A stretch of DNA of 64,000 nt from Strongyloides papillosus. Lineage: Eukaryota; Nematoda; Chromadorea; Rhabditida; Strongyloididae. How positions within the stretch are numbered: position 1 is the stretch's first letter; the number at the start of each line of letters is the position of its first letter. Position numbers and translations under genes: made by a program. A model generated the notes under the pieces. The model was not told the DNA's origin and made no database searches. It worked only from the letters and a program-made list of their open reading frames with translations. Below are positions 45,860 through 58,759 of the stretch, one piece after another. The stretch is taken from the NCBI GenBank assembly GCA_005656395.1, contig SRSI01000049.1, forward strand, positions 62,001-126,000, in the 5' to 3' direction.

Positions 45860-48800
45860 CTTTTGAATATATATATTTAAAAAATAGGATTATATTTTTA
45901 GAATAATTGAATAAAAATTTCTTGAACTTAAAGAATAAAATATTAAAAATTTAGGTAAATAGTAGTTAAATAAAATTAGAGATTAAATTGTATATATAAA
46001 TAGTTGAAATAGTTGAATATAATAAAGTGTCAAAGGAATGTGAACTCTCCGTTACTAGGTGTTACTCAAAAAGCGATCACACACAATCTTGAAAAGTTTA
46101 TTAAAAAGGGGTATATGAAAAAGTTTTTGTAAATAGACCTTTGTATCTGCGCAATTATATTATAAATACGTCTATATATATATATATATTGAAGAGTAGA
46201 AATGCCTTTATGACACCACCCCCTTTTCAACACATTAATATCTTGATACTTCAAAATTTTTAATAATATTAAGAGTCAAGCAAATTTTGATTTACAATGG
46301 TGTGGTGAAAAACAAAATGAGACAAGAAAAATATGGATTTTGAGATTAATAAACAATAAAAATCACATCATCAGGAGTCCTCCTTAAAATAAAGCTAATT
46401 TAAATTAATTGACAGTTATAACAATAAATTTAGTTATGTTAAGTACACTCTCAAGTGTCTTGTAAAATCAAAATATAATGATAGTTTAACTTTCTGAATG
46501 ATTCTTGACTTGAGGTATCGAAAGAGGGGGCACAAACACACTGAAGGAATACTTCCTTTTCTTTAAGGAATAATTAGGTGCCTCAGAATTTTTTTACATT
46601 ATACTTGAAGATATGAAAAAAAATGTAATAAATGTTTATAATTAATTAGTTTGAAGGTGAGGGTGAAAAGAATAGGAAAGATAAGTTAGATACAATTTGT
46701 AATATAATAAATTTTATATAATATAATAAAATTGGATTAATTACCCTAAGATAATAACTATCAATGTTTGTTAATAAAATATATCATTAAATTATGTAAC
46801 TATAAAATACACCATTTAATCAAAGTAAAATATACTTGATTTGTATGATTTATTAAGTGAATTAGTATGATAAGTAAAGCTTGAAGGATAAAACTTTATG
46901 GTGGGAATGTTTTTATGTATACCCTATATAAAATATAGTGTGAAAATAATAAAAATAAGATGATTGTAAAATTTTTTTTGTATACATTATATAATGTCTA
47001 TATTTGGTTTATTTGATCTCATGATATAATAAAATGATGTTTAAAGGCATTCAGGTAGGATGAAAATGTTACAATAAATAGTGTGGAAGGCATTTTGTGT
47101 TGTGTTATGTGTGAGAATGAATAATTGTATAGATGTTATAATAGAACATTTGAAAAAAAAAAGAATATAAAGGGTATCATATAAGGAATGAGTAATGTTT
47201 AGAAAAAAAATGATCAATCAAAAGTCAGAGTGAGGAGAACAATAACTTTTTATGGAAATAATTTGTTGTAAAGTGGTCCAAAACAATGGGATTATTTATG
47301 TTATAAACGTATATCAGATCACACATATAAGAGTCACCCATATGTTTATTGTTTTATACTTTTTATGGGTGGACCACTAAATATGGCATTAATAATAGGA
47401 GATGTAAAGTGTACCATGTCATTATGTGTGATTTGTATTGATGGTAAGTGGATATTTTGTTGAGATGTTTAAGGGAATGCCAGACATCTGCCAATTAAAA
47501 GTAATGGAATTCCTTTTGTGTGTGTCGGTTTTCTTCTAATAAAATAATAAAGATTTACCTTTTGTAGTTTTTTAGGATAACAGAAATGATTACTAAACAG
47601 ATGAATATTATTCTAGATGTTTTGTAGTAAAAATAAAATACCGAAAAATAAAGGAAATAATTTTAACTATTCAATGGTAATATATTTTTTTATTATTATA
47701 TCTCCTTAAGAATGAAATTAATATTTCATTAATGCGGTAAATAGTTTGTATTGTTTATAATAAACAGAACAAAATATTCCTCCTTCCTATAATAAGGTAT
47801 CGGCATCTCTTTATACAAAAGTTTTGCCTGTCATAATACTATAAAATTATGATTGACTATTTTACAGCTTCTTAAAAGGGAAAATAATTTTTAGTAGAGA
47901 GGTACCGCTTCATGTTTTATTACATAAGGCATGATAAAAAATTTACGATATATTTAGTTAACATCTTAATTATATAACTTTATAAAGGAAAGGGGGAATT
48001 TATCTTTTTTTAGATCTTAATAATTTTGTTAGATGAAATATTAGCTGAAGAATGTTGTAAAAGTCTTTTTTTTGTCCTTCGTGTTTTGTTTAAGATAAAC
48101 AAAGTATAATCTTCTTTGAGAATGGGTCAACAATTTTATTCAATGGTAGTATATTTGTTGTAAAGGTGATTTTGAGATGTGTTGTAAAGAGGTTTAGTAA
48201 TGAGTTGAAGTAGTTAGAATTGATGTTTTTAGAAGATAATTATTTGTGTTTAAGCTTTAAACATTTCAATAACGGACAGTACACCAAGATAATGTGAGTA
48301 GTATCATTTTTCTAGCACTTAATTATCGGAATTGGACATAAAAAATTTGATCTACTATAGGTGGTTTATGGTAAGAATGTCAGTTAAATGTGAGTGAAAT
48401 CATTTATAAGGGTATCATTAAAAACAGAACCCCCATTGTGTGTGGTTAGTCAATATTGAAGTTAAACTTCACGTAACGGGATTAATTTTAATATTAAATT
48501 GTTAAAGTAATATGTTAAGGAGTATTGTTGAGGTGGATTTAGTTGATGTGTTTATTTATGGATTAAGGAATAACAGAAAGGGATTGGAGTATTTGGCAGA
48601 TGATTTGAGAGTTCAAATTTGTAAGAAGAAATTGGAATGGAAAGGTTAACGAGTTTGAGGTGTTGCGTAAAAATTTAAATGAGTATTTGAGGATTATAAC
48701 AATTAATTTTATGCTTTTATTAATATTCATAAACAGTATTGTGTTATGATTAATAATTAAACAATAATGAATTTTATTTTTTCTTTTATTAATTATCTTA

Positions 48801-49719
48801 ACCAAACACTTACCACATGTTTGAAATGTTAATTATAATAAACATTGTATAAATTATACTTTTTTATTACAGAAATTAATCAGTTATTATTATTGGATCT
48901 CAAAGATACTCATTAACCTTAAAAAGTAAAGCAAACTTACAATCATCTATGAATGCTTGAGTAAAATAGCAAGGTTACACAATTCCTTGGAAACTATATA
49001 TTAGATAATGTATTAAGGTTACAAAAAACTGATTATTATATCTTTAATTTCATCAACATGTGCATTTTAATGATTTTATCATTATTATAAATTAAATCCC
49101 AGTTAATAATATGTTCTATTAATGTTTAATTAAACTTCAATTTTTTAAATTGTTGATCTTATTATGAATATCAATGTAGGTGATTTGTTAAATTTGATGT
49201 GTTGTAAAAAACCTTTTTAATTCAAAATAAAGGTATTTTTTAAGAAAAAAAAGTAATGTGTTCCATTGATCTACTTATATTTAAGAACTTTAATAAACGA
49301 TTAAAGAAGACAATTTTTTTATATTAAAATTCATTCATTCAAGAATGAGTATACCCATAAATTATTTGAGTGATTAAATAAAATCTCAAAAAGTTGTAAA
49401 TAATTAAAAGTTTACAATATATTAATGTTGATATTCTTTTAATTTCTATTCATCTTTTGGGTGTTAAATCTTTTTTGACATATAATAAATTTAGTGGTTA
49501 GTATAGTGATGGGACATATGTTTCTATTTATCATTCAACAAGACTGTTATTTGGATGTCAATTGTTGGTAATTGTTTTATGTTTTATGATAGCAGGAGAA
49601 GGTTATGAGTATTCCTGAATTTGGTACAGACGTGTTATAAATATCATCAATATTAAGGTTAATACAAAGTCTACTAATAGGTGATAGTTAATTTAACAAA
49701 AATATAGGTATATACTTTA
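45860..49719. other. Long AT-rich intergenic region
   Basis: About 3.9 kb with only short random-looking frames. A (TA)n run lies near 46170. No gene, RNA or mobile element is supported. It leads into the tandem array that begins at about 49720. Confidence 0.45.
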
Positions 49720-49863
49720 CTCAATAGTCTCAAGTACATCCACAATAACAAGATCCAACACAGTGAAAAAGAAGTGGAGAGTATGGAAGATAATGCTATC
49801 AAAAAATTCAGAGTATTTTCAGGAGTTTCTTTGGTATCTTTATTATTACTCCTACAGTTGTGA
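49720..49863 (+). pseudogene. Decayed 3' end of an array gene (unit 0)
   Basis: This ~145-bp stretch aligns with the last codons of the two intact ectodomain genes: AGTCTC-AGTACATC, AGATC-AAC, the lysine/glutamate stretch, and the hydrophobic end TTATTATTACTC followed by a TGA stop at 49861 and the conserved ATAATGATAGCTGTTA. The coding part upstream is gone or unrecognisable, and the reading frame is broken by small changes. It marks an older unit of the array. Confidence 0.75.
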
Positions 49864-51110
49864 TAATGATAGCTGTTACATTAACTTCACTATATTATTG
49901 TTTAGAAGTGGATAATATTTCTTTCAAAATACTAAAAAACATGAACATACTTCTAAATGTTCGTTGACTGATACATTTGTTTAAAAAGTATTATATCTTT
50001 TAAAATTTGTAACTTTTTTTAACGAAAAATAAAGTGTTTGTGTAATTGATCAAGTTCTTAATCTAATTTTAAATTAAAAAATTTTTTCTTACTAATCTTT
50101 TGATAGTTTAAGCTTTTTGAATACATAAAATTCAGTATACAATGTTTAGAATTTTAATTTTCAATAAAAATCAAAGTTATAAGAAGAATTATATCTCCTA
50201 TTATAATTAATTGTTAAAAAAAACACCGTATATAAAAAATTTCAAGATTGATACCAAGATTTTCAAAAATATTGCTATTATGGTTATTGGAGACAATCTC
50301 ATGAAAAAATGTTAAAATAATTGATAAAAACATTGTAAAAAACAATATTAAAGTTCCCTCTGTGTCTAAAAAACATATATCTTCCATTTCTTTAACTTCT
50401 TAGAGCTTTTTGATTTAATTTTTTCTATAATTTACCAATACCAGGCGGTGGTCATGTTTGCACGTAGCATTGTTAAAGCTTTCAACGCGCTCTAACTTTA
50501 AAATTTTTTAAGAAGGTTACATAAATTCTTTGTTCAGGGTTTGGCCAAATATTAATCAATCTTAAAAATATAGTTTTTTTACGTTATCTTGATGTTGAAT
50601 TCTTAAAATAAATCGCAGATTAATTTATTTCCTTATCTCCTTGAAATTTTGCATGAGAGACAAATCTATAAAAATGATGTTTTTAAAGATAATTAGATTA
50701 GTTCTAGACAAAATATTTGAAAGAAATTTCCCCTTTAAGTTAGGAAAAGGGCACATCTTTTGGCTATTTGCTCATACAAATCCGTTGAGTCAAAAAACAG
50801 TTTTGATCAAGACGATATTTATTTTCTTGTTTTCCTGTTATATATTTGCAAAAATGTAGAATAAAATTTGACTTTTGATTTTTATAAATGGTAATTTTCA
50901 TCACTAACAATCTTAATATACTGATAGCGAAGTAAATTCCTTACTCAGGCAAATATTGGAATCAGACAAAAATTCATATTTTGACGATAAAGCATCAGAT
51001 CACTCTACAAAACATTCTAAAATACATATAGCATTATTTAAAAAATAGTTAATAAGTAACAACAATCTTTTTAACATATCTAATAGTAAGATTAAGAAAT
51101 TAGAATTTAT

Positions 51111-51450
51111 CCCTTTTCAACATTGCTTTCAGAAGCTTTAACAATTTCTCCCTATACATTTATTCTTTCTTCTAAAAATTGGAATAAAACATTAAGCATC
51201 AACTACAATCAGGGAACTTACTGAACCTTTTTACATTTATAAGTTGATCATAAGATTGATTCAAATTAATTGTAACCATCCCTTTACTAATTGATCTCAT
51301 AGAAGCAGCTTCCAACAGAATTTTTAAAACACATGATGCATTACCTGCTTTTACAATGAACGAAATTGATCCTTTAAGAAGGTTTACTGATTTAATCCGA
51401 ACCTTTACAACAAGCAATCTTTTACAAACTTCAGATACAGAAGCTCCAGA
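51111..51450 (-). pseudogene. Antisense coding relic in spacer 1 (weakly IF-2-like)
   Basis: Read on the minus strand it gives LLVVKVRIKSVNLLKGSISF, IVKAGNASCVLKILLEAA and, after a GTAAGT donor and an acceptor, GEIVKASESNV, then a stop. The order resembles the C-terminal half of translation initiation factor 2 (a GVPxxGxxFxVVK-like turn, IPxIVKA, then GxIxxSDV), but the match is weak. The flanking frame is broken further upstream, so this is a remnant. The same relic recurs in spacers 2 and 3. Confidence 0.4.
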
Positions 51451-52119
51451 TGTTGAATTTTATGTTCTCAACCCATAATCTTTATATGCCTCCAAGACTT
51501 TACCTCTTTAATTATATCATATTGAGTTGCTTTGGAATAGTTATCTTGAAAAACAATTTCAATTATAAAATAACTTCAAAATTTTGAATTTCTCTTTTGG
51601 AAAATATAGAAATCTACCAATGCTTTAATTTGATCATTTAGATAGAAATTTAAAATTTTCCATTAATAAAGAAATTTAAAATCTTTTAGTTTTCTACTTT
51701 GCAAATAAATCTTGTTGGTGGTATGCATTTAAACTTATTTTGAGATGCACCATTTCGTTGGCAGCTGACTATTTTTTTCCACATGCACTTTTCGCATATC
51801 ATCTGATAATATCAAAATCATTTGCTAACATTATTTTAAAATTCAAATTAGAATCATTAAAAAAAAATTGCTCTTAAAGACATCGGAAATGGTTTATAGC
51901 AAATTTGTGAATATGATACAAATTGAAAAATGTAAAATACCCCTAATTTTAGAGTTCGAAAAATTTGAATATTATAGATATGAAAAATCATCGATAAATC
52001 ACCCTAATTATTGTTCCATTTCTTCTTTCCTATACACTTTAATGTAACATTATTAGTTCCAAATTAGAAATTTTTGAATATAAAATTGTATCAATGGTAA
52101 TATTTATGATAATTTTATT

Positions 52120-52211
52120 GAAAATTTGAATATAATATAGTGTAATATTTAAATTTCGTATATAGAAAAATATGATTTAATGAATAGATTTTTTAACACA
52201 AATCACCTACA
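52120..52211 (+). promoter_or_regulatory. Conserved proximal promoter, unit 1
   Basis: A ~90-bp block ahead of the start codon, with TTCGTATATAGAAAAATATG as its core, recurs before all three ectodomain genes. The TATATAG near 52159 is a plausible TATA box about 53 bp before the ATG. Confidence 0.5.
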
Positions 52212-53684
52212 ATGTTCTTAAAGTTGTATTGTTTGGGTGCTGCTTTGGCTCTGATGCCACTTCTAACACAACCTCAAGGAGACATCCATAATCATTTGTT
52301 TCCTGACGTTTCTAAGAATATCAGCAAAGAAACGTTTCCAAATGTTTTAAATATAACAGTAAAATCTAATCTCATTATTGTAAAATGTCCATATACATAT
52401 TACAGACATACAAACAAACGTGATATGTTTCAAAAGAATGATGAATTAAGTTCGCCGTTAATAGAATCTGGAAAAAAAGAAATTGTTAATTGGGTACCTT
52501 TAATGCGTAATTCATCTGCGCCGACATACCTCATCTGTGGGCAGGTTGGCGTCTTTTCTACGTTGGGTACACATTCATTTACTGATTGGATTTATAAAAT
52601 TAATTGGAATAATTCATTGTCCGACAATATCAAAGTGGAACCAAGAGATGTAGAGACTCAGATCCCAAAAACTCATGAAAAATGCAGTGATGATGCGAGA
52701 AAGATTGTTATTTTTTCAAAGAAGAAAGAAAATGATGTGGTACTAAAAGTTAATCCAAGAGCAATCGAAAATCCTTATGTAAATCAATTGTTCTATTATT
52801 TTGTAAAACCTAAAGAAGGTGATATGGATATTTTTAAAAAGCCCTGTAAAATATTTAAGGGATATAGGGAATGTCCAATAATTACTTTATCAATAGACAC
52901 ACCTAGTTCTTATTTAGATAGTGGAAGTAATACGACCATTGTCAATGTTGATGGAAACCATAAAAGTATTAATGTAATTCTTAAACAGGAAGAAGATAAC
53001 GAATATTATCGCGATGAAGAAATATCTCTCTCAAGAATGGGATATCAAGAAGAAAGACTTGAAGATATTAAATATTCAAATATAACAATAATATCAAATT
53101 TTTCTATCGAAGGATATGATTTGGTAAAGTTAACTTACAACTGTCCCTATAATGGAATAACCAAAGAAATATCTAAAAAATATTATTTTGCTCCTTCCTC
53201 CAAAGATCTTAAATTAAATGAAGAAACTGTACCATACTTTAAGAATGAAACCTCCATTAAGCCAAATTGTTCTATTCACTACTTGAACGTTGGATACCTA
53301 GACAAAGTCGACTATAATGGGACTAAAGGGAATTATCAAACTTTGAATACTACTGATGGTATAAAAGGGAAATATAAAATTGATAAAACCTCTGTAATCT
53401 TTGATGAAAAGGAAGATGGCAAAACAACAATAAGTTGTACCTACAAAACTCTGGATGGAAGCATCACGACTACCACAAAATTTATTAACAAGGATAGGAT
53501 TGAGATGCTTAATAAAAAAGAACCACAGGTTCCCAATAATACTATAGTCTCCAGTACATCTACAACAACAAGATCTAACATAGTGGAAAAAAAGGCGGAG
53601 GATGTGGAAAATACTGCTATTAAAAGATCTACAATAGTCACTGGATTTTCTATGCTATTTATATTATTACTCTTACAATTGTAA
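52212..53684 (+). CDS. Secreted, probably GPI-anchored ectodomain protein (array copy 1)
   Basis: Single exon, 490 aa. Residues 1-20 form a signal peptide (MFLKLYCLGAALALMPLLTQ). The ectodomain has about a dozen N-glycosylation sequons and shows beta-rich segments marked by VKCP, ICG, a YVNQLFYYF block and PCK, then a membrane-proximal domain of about 100 residues with a cysteine pair at 353 and 409 (PNC...ISC). A Ser/Thr-rich linker leads to a hydrophobic C-terminus (STIVTGFSMLFILLLLQL) ending at the stop with no cytoplasmic tail, as in a GPI-addition signal. It is a paralogue of the receptor at 59859 but lacks the transmembrane helix and phosphatase domains. No named fold is recognised; an Ig-like architecture is possible. 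Inferred role: cell-surface ligand, co-receptor or decoy for the receptor. Confidence 0.75.
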   Translation: MFLKLYCLGAALALMPLLTQPQGDIHNHLFPDVSKNISKETFPNVLNITVKSNLIIVKCPYTYYRHTNKRDMFQKNDELSSPLIESGKKEIVNWVPLMRNSSAPTYLICGQVGVFSTLGTHSFTDWIYKINWNNSLSDNIKVEPRDVETQIPKTHEKCSDDARKIVIFSKKKENDVVLKVNPRAIENPYVNQLFYYFVKPKEGDMDIFKKPCKIFKGYRECPIITLSIDTPSSYLDSGSNTTIVNVDGNHKSINVILKQEEDNEYYRDEEISLSRMGYQEERLEDIKYSNITIISNFSIEGYDLVKLTYNCPYNGITKEISKKYYFAPSSKDLKLNEETVPYFKNETSIKPNCSIHYLNVGYLDKVDYNGTKGNYQTLNTTDGIKGKYKIDKTSVIFDEKEDGKTTISCTYKTLDGSITTTTKFINKDRIEMLNKKEPQVPNNTIVSSTSTTTRSNIVEKKAEDVENTAIKRSTIVTGFSMLFILLLLQL

Positions 53685-54937
53685 TAATGATAGCTGTTAA
53701 ATTATCTATACTATATTCTTATATGACAGTGCTAATCATTCATCGAAAATACTAACAAACAAACACGAGCACGACTAAAGTGTTTGTTAAATAGTAATTT
53801 TGTTTAAAAACTTTTTAATGATTTATGTCACTTGTAATTTACTTAAATAAAAAATAAAATGTTTGTGCAATTGATCTATTTTTAATCTAATTTTTAAATT
53901 AAAAAAACCTTTTTTTGCTAATCTTTTGATAGTGTAAATTTTTTATATATAAAATTCATTGTACATTGTAGCAGTTTTATCTTTCAATAAAAATCGAATT
54001 TATAAGAAAATTTATAGTTTTAGTTTCAATGATTTGTTTTAAAAGCACACCATATATGAGAAAATCCAAAATTGACACCAAGAGTTTCTATAATATTGAT
54101 CTCATGGTTATTGGGGATAATCTCATGAAAAAACGTTAAAATAATTGATAAAAACATTGTAAAAAACAATATTAAAGTTTCCACTGTGTCTAAAAATAAC
54201 ATATTTTTCGTTTCTTTAACTTCTTAGGGCTTTCTGATCTAACTTTTCTTATAAATTACTAATACCAGCCTGTGATCATGCTTCCGCTTGATATTGTTTA
54301 AGCTTTCAACGCATTCTACTTTAAACTTTTTTACAAAGACTACTCCCATTCTTTGTTTAGAGCTTGGCCAAATATTAATCAATCCTAAAAATATAGTTTT
54401 TTTTTACGTTATCTTGATGTTGAATTCTTAAAATGAGTCGCAGATTAATTTATTTCCTTAGTTCTTTAAATTTTGTATGAGAGACAAATCTATAAAAGTT
54501 GTGATGTTTTTTAAAGATAGTTAAATTAATTCTAGACAAAATATCTGAAACAAATTTCCCCTTCAAGTTAGGAAAAAACCACATCTTTTAGTTATTTGCT
54601 CATACAAATCCGTTGAGTCAAAAAAGAGTTTTGATCAAGACGATATTTATTTCCTTATTTTTGCTCTTATAGATACTCAAAATGTAAAATGAAATTTGAC
54701 TTTTGTTTTTTATAAATGGTAATTTTCATCACTAACAATTTTAATATACTGATAGTGAAGTAAATTCTTTACTCAGGCAAATATTGGAATCAGAAAAAAA
54801 TCTATATTTTGAAGACAAGGTATCAGATCACTCCACTAAACATTTTAAAATACATATAACTTTATTTGAAAAAAGTTTATAAGTTACAACAGTCTTTTTG
54901 CATACCTAATGACAAAAATTAAGAAATTAGAATTTAT

Positions 54938-55290
54938 ATGTTCTAGGCATTGTTCTAGAAACTTTAGTAATTTCTTCCTGTACTTATATTCTTCTAAAAA
55001 ATAAAGTAAATAAATCATTAAAAATTAACTACAATAAAAATAACTTACTAAAATTTTTTACATTATTAAGTTGAACAAATTTAATTCTAACCATCTTCTT
55101 ATTAATTGATCTTATAGAAGCAGTCTCCAATAGAATTTTTAAAGTATATGATGCCTTACCAGCTTTAACAATGAACGGAATTGATCCTTAAAGAAGGTTT
55201 ATTGACTCATTTGCAGCCTTTACAACAAAAAATTCTTTACCAACTTTAGATACAGGAACTCCCAATGGTGAATCTAATGTTCCTAATCTA
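54938..55290 (-). pseudogene. Antisense coding relic in spacer 2 (weakly IF-2-like)
   Basis: Minus-strand frame reads SPLGVPVSKVGKEFFVVKA, then NESINLL followed by an in-frame TAA where spacer 1 has a lysine codon, then GSIPFIVKAGKASYTLKILL. The GTAAGT donor after KNF is kept. A stop codon within an otherwise conserved string shows a disabled gene fragment. Confidence 0.4.
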
Positions 55291-55939
55291 TAATTTCCAT
55301 ATAACTGCAAGATTTTATCTCTTTAATTATATCATATCGAGTTGCTTTGAAGTATTTATCTTCAAAAACAATTTTAATTGTTGAATATCTTCAAAATTTT
55401 GAATTCCTCCTTTGGTAAATATAGAATCCTACCTATGCTTTATTTTGACCATTTAGATAAAAATTTAAATTTTTTCGTGAATAAAGAAATTTAAAATCTT
55501 TGAATTTTCTATTTTGAAAAACAATCTTGTTGGTGGTATGCATTTAAACTTATTTTGAGATGTACTGTTTCGTTGGCAGCTGACTATTTTTTTCCACATA
55601 CACTTATTATATATCATCTTAAAGTATCAAAGTCATTTGTTAACATTACGTTAAAATTTAAATTAGAATAGTTAAAAAAAATTGTTTTTAAAGACATGAG
55701 GGAATAAGCTTATAGCAAATTTGTGAATATGATACAAATTGAAAAATGTAAAAGACCCTATTTCTAAAGTTAATAAAATTTGAATATTATAGATATGACA
55801 AATCATCGATAAATTACCTTAATTATTGTTCCATTTCTTCTTTTCTATACACTTTAATTTAACATTATAACATTATTAGTTCCAAATTAAAAATTTTTGA
55901 ATATAAAATTGTATCAACGGTAATATTTATGATAATTTT

Positions 55940-56033
55940 ATTGAAAATTTGAATACAATATAATGTAATATTCAAATTTCGTATATAGAAAAATATGATT
56001 TAATGAATAGATTTTTTACACAAATCACCTAAG
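55940..56033 (+). promoter_or_regulatory. Conserved proximal promoter, unit 2
   Basis: Same block as before copy 1, with the GTATATAGAAAAATATG core near 55980. Conservation across copies while spacers elsewhere drift suggests function. Confidence 0.5.
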
Positions 56034-57506
56034 ATGTTCCTAAAGTTATATTGGTTGGGTGCTGCTTTGGCTCTGATGCCACTTTCAACACAGTCTAATG
56101 AAGTACATCGTATGAAGCTGTTTCCCTATGTACCTGAGGATACCAACAAAACAGCATTTCTGATTAATTTAGGAGTCACAACTCTTTCTAATATGGCACT
56201 GGTAAAGTGTCCGTATACTAAATATAAACATAAAACTCCCAATGATTCGTTCATTGCTGATGACATTCTTGATTCAGAAAGCGCATCTCGTGATCCTACA
56301 AAATTGTTTGCATGGGTACCTCTGTTAAGACAATCAACCAATCAAACAAAAATTACATGTGGTACAGTTAATATCAAGACTGGCGAGCAATCTAACAAAG
56401 AAAAACAATGGACTTTTAATGTTATGTGGAAAAATGGTACTGACAATGGGAACTTTATGGAACGACAGTCAAGAACTTCGGATATTTCACCAAAACATGA
56501 AAATTGCGATTTATCAGCTGAAAATCACACAATTTTCGGTAGCAAGAGAGAAGGTGGCTTTTTATTAATGAGAAAATATGGAAACATCCCGGATCTTTAC
56601 GTTAATCAAATGTTCTATTATTTTGACAAACTTGAAAATAATGAAAGGATTAAAGAGCCGTGCGGAATTATTAAGATATATGGTTATAATCCAAAAATTA
56701 AATTAAAAACTCATGAATCTACGTCAGAGGCACCGAAAATTAGCAATATATCTAAAATAAATTTAGATGGAACAAATCAACAAAACATTGATGTTGTGCT
56801 TGATATGGGAGGAAATTTAAACTACTATCAAGGAGAAAAAATAATTTTAAAAAGAATGAGATATGATGTTAAAGAAGAACCTCAAGTTATTGAAAACTCT
56901 ACTACATCAATAACAACAAATTTTACTATAAATGGATATGAGATAGTAGAATTAATGTATAATTATATTGGTGCAAATCAGAATCTTACTATATCTAAAA
57001 AGTACTACTTTGGTCCTTCTGAAAAAGACCTTATAATTAAAGAGGAAATTAAGGCATATTTTAAAAACAATACTTCCATAAAACCAAATTGTTCTCTCTA
57101 CTACTTGAAAGTTGGATACCTGGACAAAGTCGATTATAATGGGACAAAAGGAAATTATCAAACTTTGAACACTACTGATGGTATAAAAGGGAAATACAAA
57201 ATTGATAAAACTTCTGTAATCTTTGATGAAAAGGAAGATGGCAAAACAACAATAAGTTGTACCTACAAAACTCTGGATGGAAGCATCACGACTACCACAA
57301 AATTTATTAACAAGGATAGGATTGAGATGCTTAATAAAAAAGAACCACAGGTTCCCAATAATACTATAGTCTCCAGTACATCTACAACAACAAGATCTAA
57401 CATAGTGGAAAAAAAGGCGGAGGATGTGGAAAATACTGCTATTAAAAGATCTACAATAGTCACTGGATTTTCTATGCTATTTATATTATTACTCTTACAA
57501 TTGTAA
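56034..57506 (+). CDS. Secreted, probably GPI-anchored ectodomain protein (array copy 2)
   Basis: Single exon, 490 aa, with the same plan as copy 1: signal peptide (MFLKLYWLGAALALMPLSTQ), N-glycosylated ectodomain with the six cysteines KCP, TCG, NCD, PCG, PNC and ISC, a YVNQMFYYF block, and the same hydrophobic C-terminus. Its N-terminal ~330 residues differ much from copy 1 and are closer to the receptor copy 3 (shared QSNEVHR/QPNEVHR start, YVPEDxN). From about residue 393 to the stop and ~0.9 kb beyond, however, its DNA is practically identical to copy 1. The gene is therefore a mosaic, best explained by gene conversion. Role as for copy 1; unproven. Confidence 0.75.
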   Translation: MFLKLYWLGAALALMPLSTQSNEVHRMKLFPYVPEDTNKTAFLINLGVTTLSNMALVKCPYTKYKHKTPNDSFIADDILDSESASRDPTKLFAWVPLLRQSTNQTKITCGTVNIKTGEQSNKEKQWTFNVMWKNGTDNGNFMERQSRTSDISPKHENCDLSAENHTIFGSKREGGFLLMRKYGNIPDLYVNQMFYYFDKLENNERIKEPCGIIKIYGYNPKIKLKTHESTSEAPKISNISKINLDGTNQQNIDVVLDMGGNLNYYQGEKIILKRMRYDVKEEPQVIENSTTSITTNFTINGYEIVELMYNYIGANQNLTISKKYYFGPSEKDLIIKEEIKAYFKNNTSIKPNCSLYYLKVGYLDKVDYNGTKGNYQTLNTTDGIKGKYKIDKTSVIFDEKEDGKTTISCTYKTLDGSITTTTKFINKDRIEMLNKKEPQVPNNTIVSSTSTTTRSNIVEKKAEDVENTAIKRSTIVTGFSMLFILLLLQL

Positions 57507-58759
57507 TAATGATAGCTGTTAAATTATCTATACTATATTCTTATATGACAGTGCTAATCATTCATCGAAAATACTAACAAACAAACACGAGCACGACTAA
57601 AGTGTTTGTTAAATAGTAATTTTGTTTAAAAACTTTTTAATGATTTATGTCACTTGTAATTTACTTAAATAAAAAATAAAATGTTTGTGCAATTGATCTA
57701 TTTTTAATCTAATTTTTAAATTAAAAAACCTTTTTTTGCTAATCTTTTGATAGTGTAAATTTTTTATATATAAAATTCATTGTACATTGTAGCAGTTTTA
57801 TCTTTCAATAAAAATCGAATTTATAAGAAAATTTATAGTTTTAGTTTCAATGATTTGTTTTAAAAGCACACCATATATGAGAAAATCCAAAATTGACACC
57901 AAGAGTTTCTATAATATTGATCTCATGGTTATTGGGGATAATCTCATGAAAAAACGTTAAAATAATTGATAAAAACATTGTAAAAAACAATATTAAAGTT
58001 TCCACTGTGTCTAAAAATAACATATTTTTCGTTTCTTTAACTTCTTAGGGCTTTCTGATCTAACTTTTCTTATAAATTACTAATACCAGCCTGTGATCAT
58101 GCTTCCGCGTGATATTGTTTAAGCTTTCAACGCATTCTACTTTAAACTTTTTTACAAAGACTACTCCCATTCTTTGTTTAGAGCTTGGCCAAATATTAAT
58201 CAATCTTAAAAATATAGTTTTTTTTTACGTTATTTTGATGTTGAATTCTTAAAATGAGTCGCAGATTAATTTATTTCCTTAGTTCTTTAAATTTTGTATG
58301 AGAGACAAATCTATAAAAGTTGTGATGTTTTTTAAAGATAGTTAAATTAATTCTAGACAAAATATCTGAAACAAATTTCCCCTTCAAGTTAGGAAAAAAC
58401 CACATCTTTTAGTTATTTGCTCATACAAATCGGTTGAGTTAAAAAAGGGTTATGATCAAGACGATATTTATTTTCTTATTTTTCCTGTTATAGATTTGCA
58501 ACAATGTAAAATAAAATTTGACTTCTGATTTTTATAAATGGTAATTTTCATTACTAACAGTTGTAGTATATTGATAGTGAAGTAAATTCTCCACTCAGGC
58601 AAATATTTGAATCAGACAAAGATCTGTATTTTGAAGACAAGGTATCAGATCACTCCACTAAACATTTTAAAATACATATAACTTTATTTGAAAAAAAGTT
58701 AATATGTTACAACAGTCTTTTTGCATATCTAATGACAAAAATTAAGAAATTAGAATTTA

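Noticed and set aside
50641..50859. 72-codon frame in spacer 1
   Set aside because: The matching positions in spacers 2 and 3 are interrupted, so it is not kept by selection.
53441..53641. Minus-strand frames opposite the C-terminus of the array genes (also 57263-57463, 61085-61288)
   Set aside because: They are antisense shadows repeated only because the sense coding sequence is duplicated.
52212..57506. Possible splicing of copies 1 and 2 into the PTP exons of copy 3
   Set aside because: Both have their own stop after a hydrophobic tail and their 3' parts lack the donor-bearing juxtamembrane sequence of copy 3; this would need RNA evidence.
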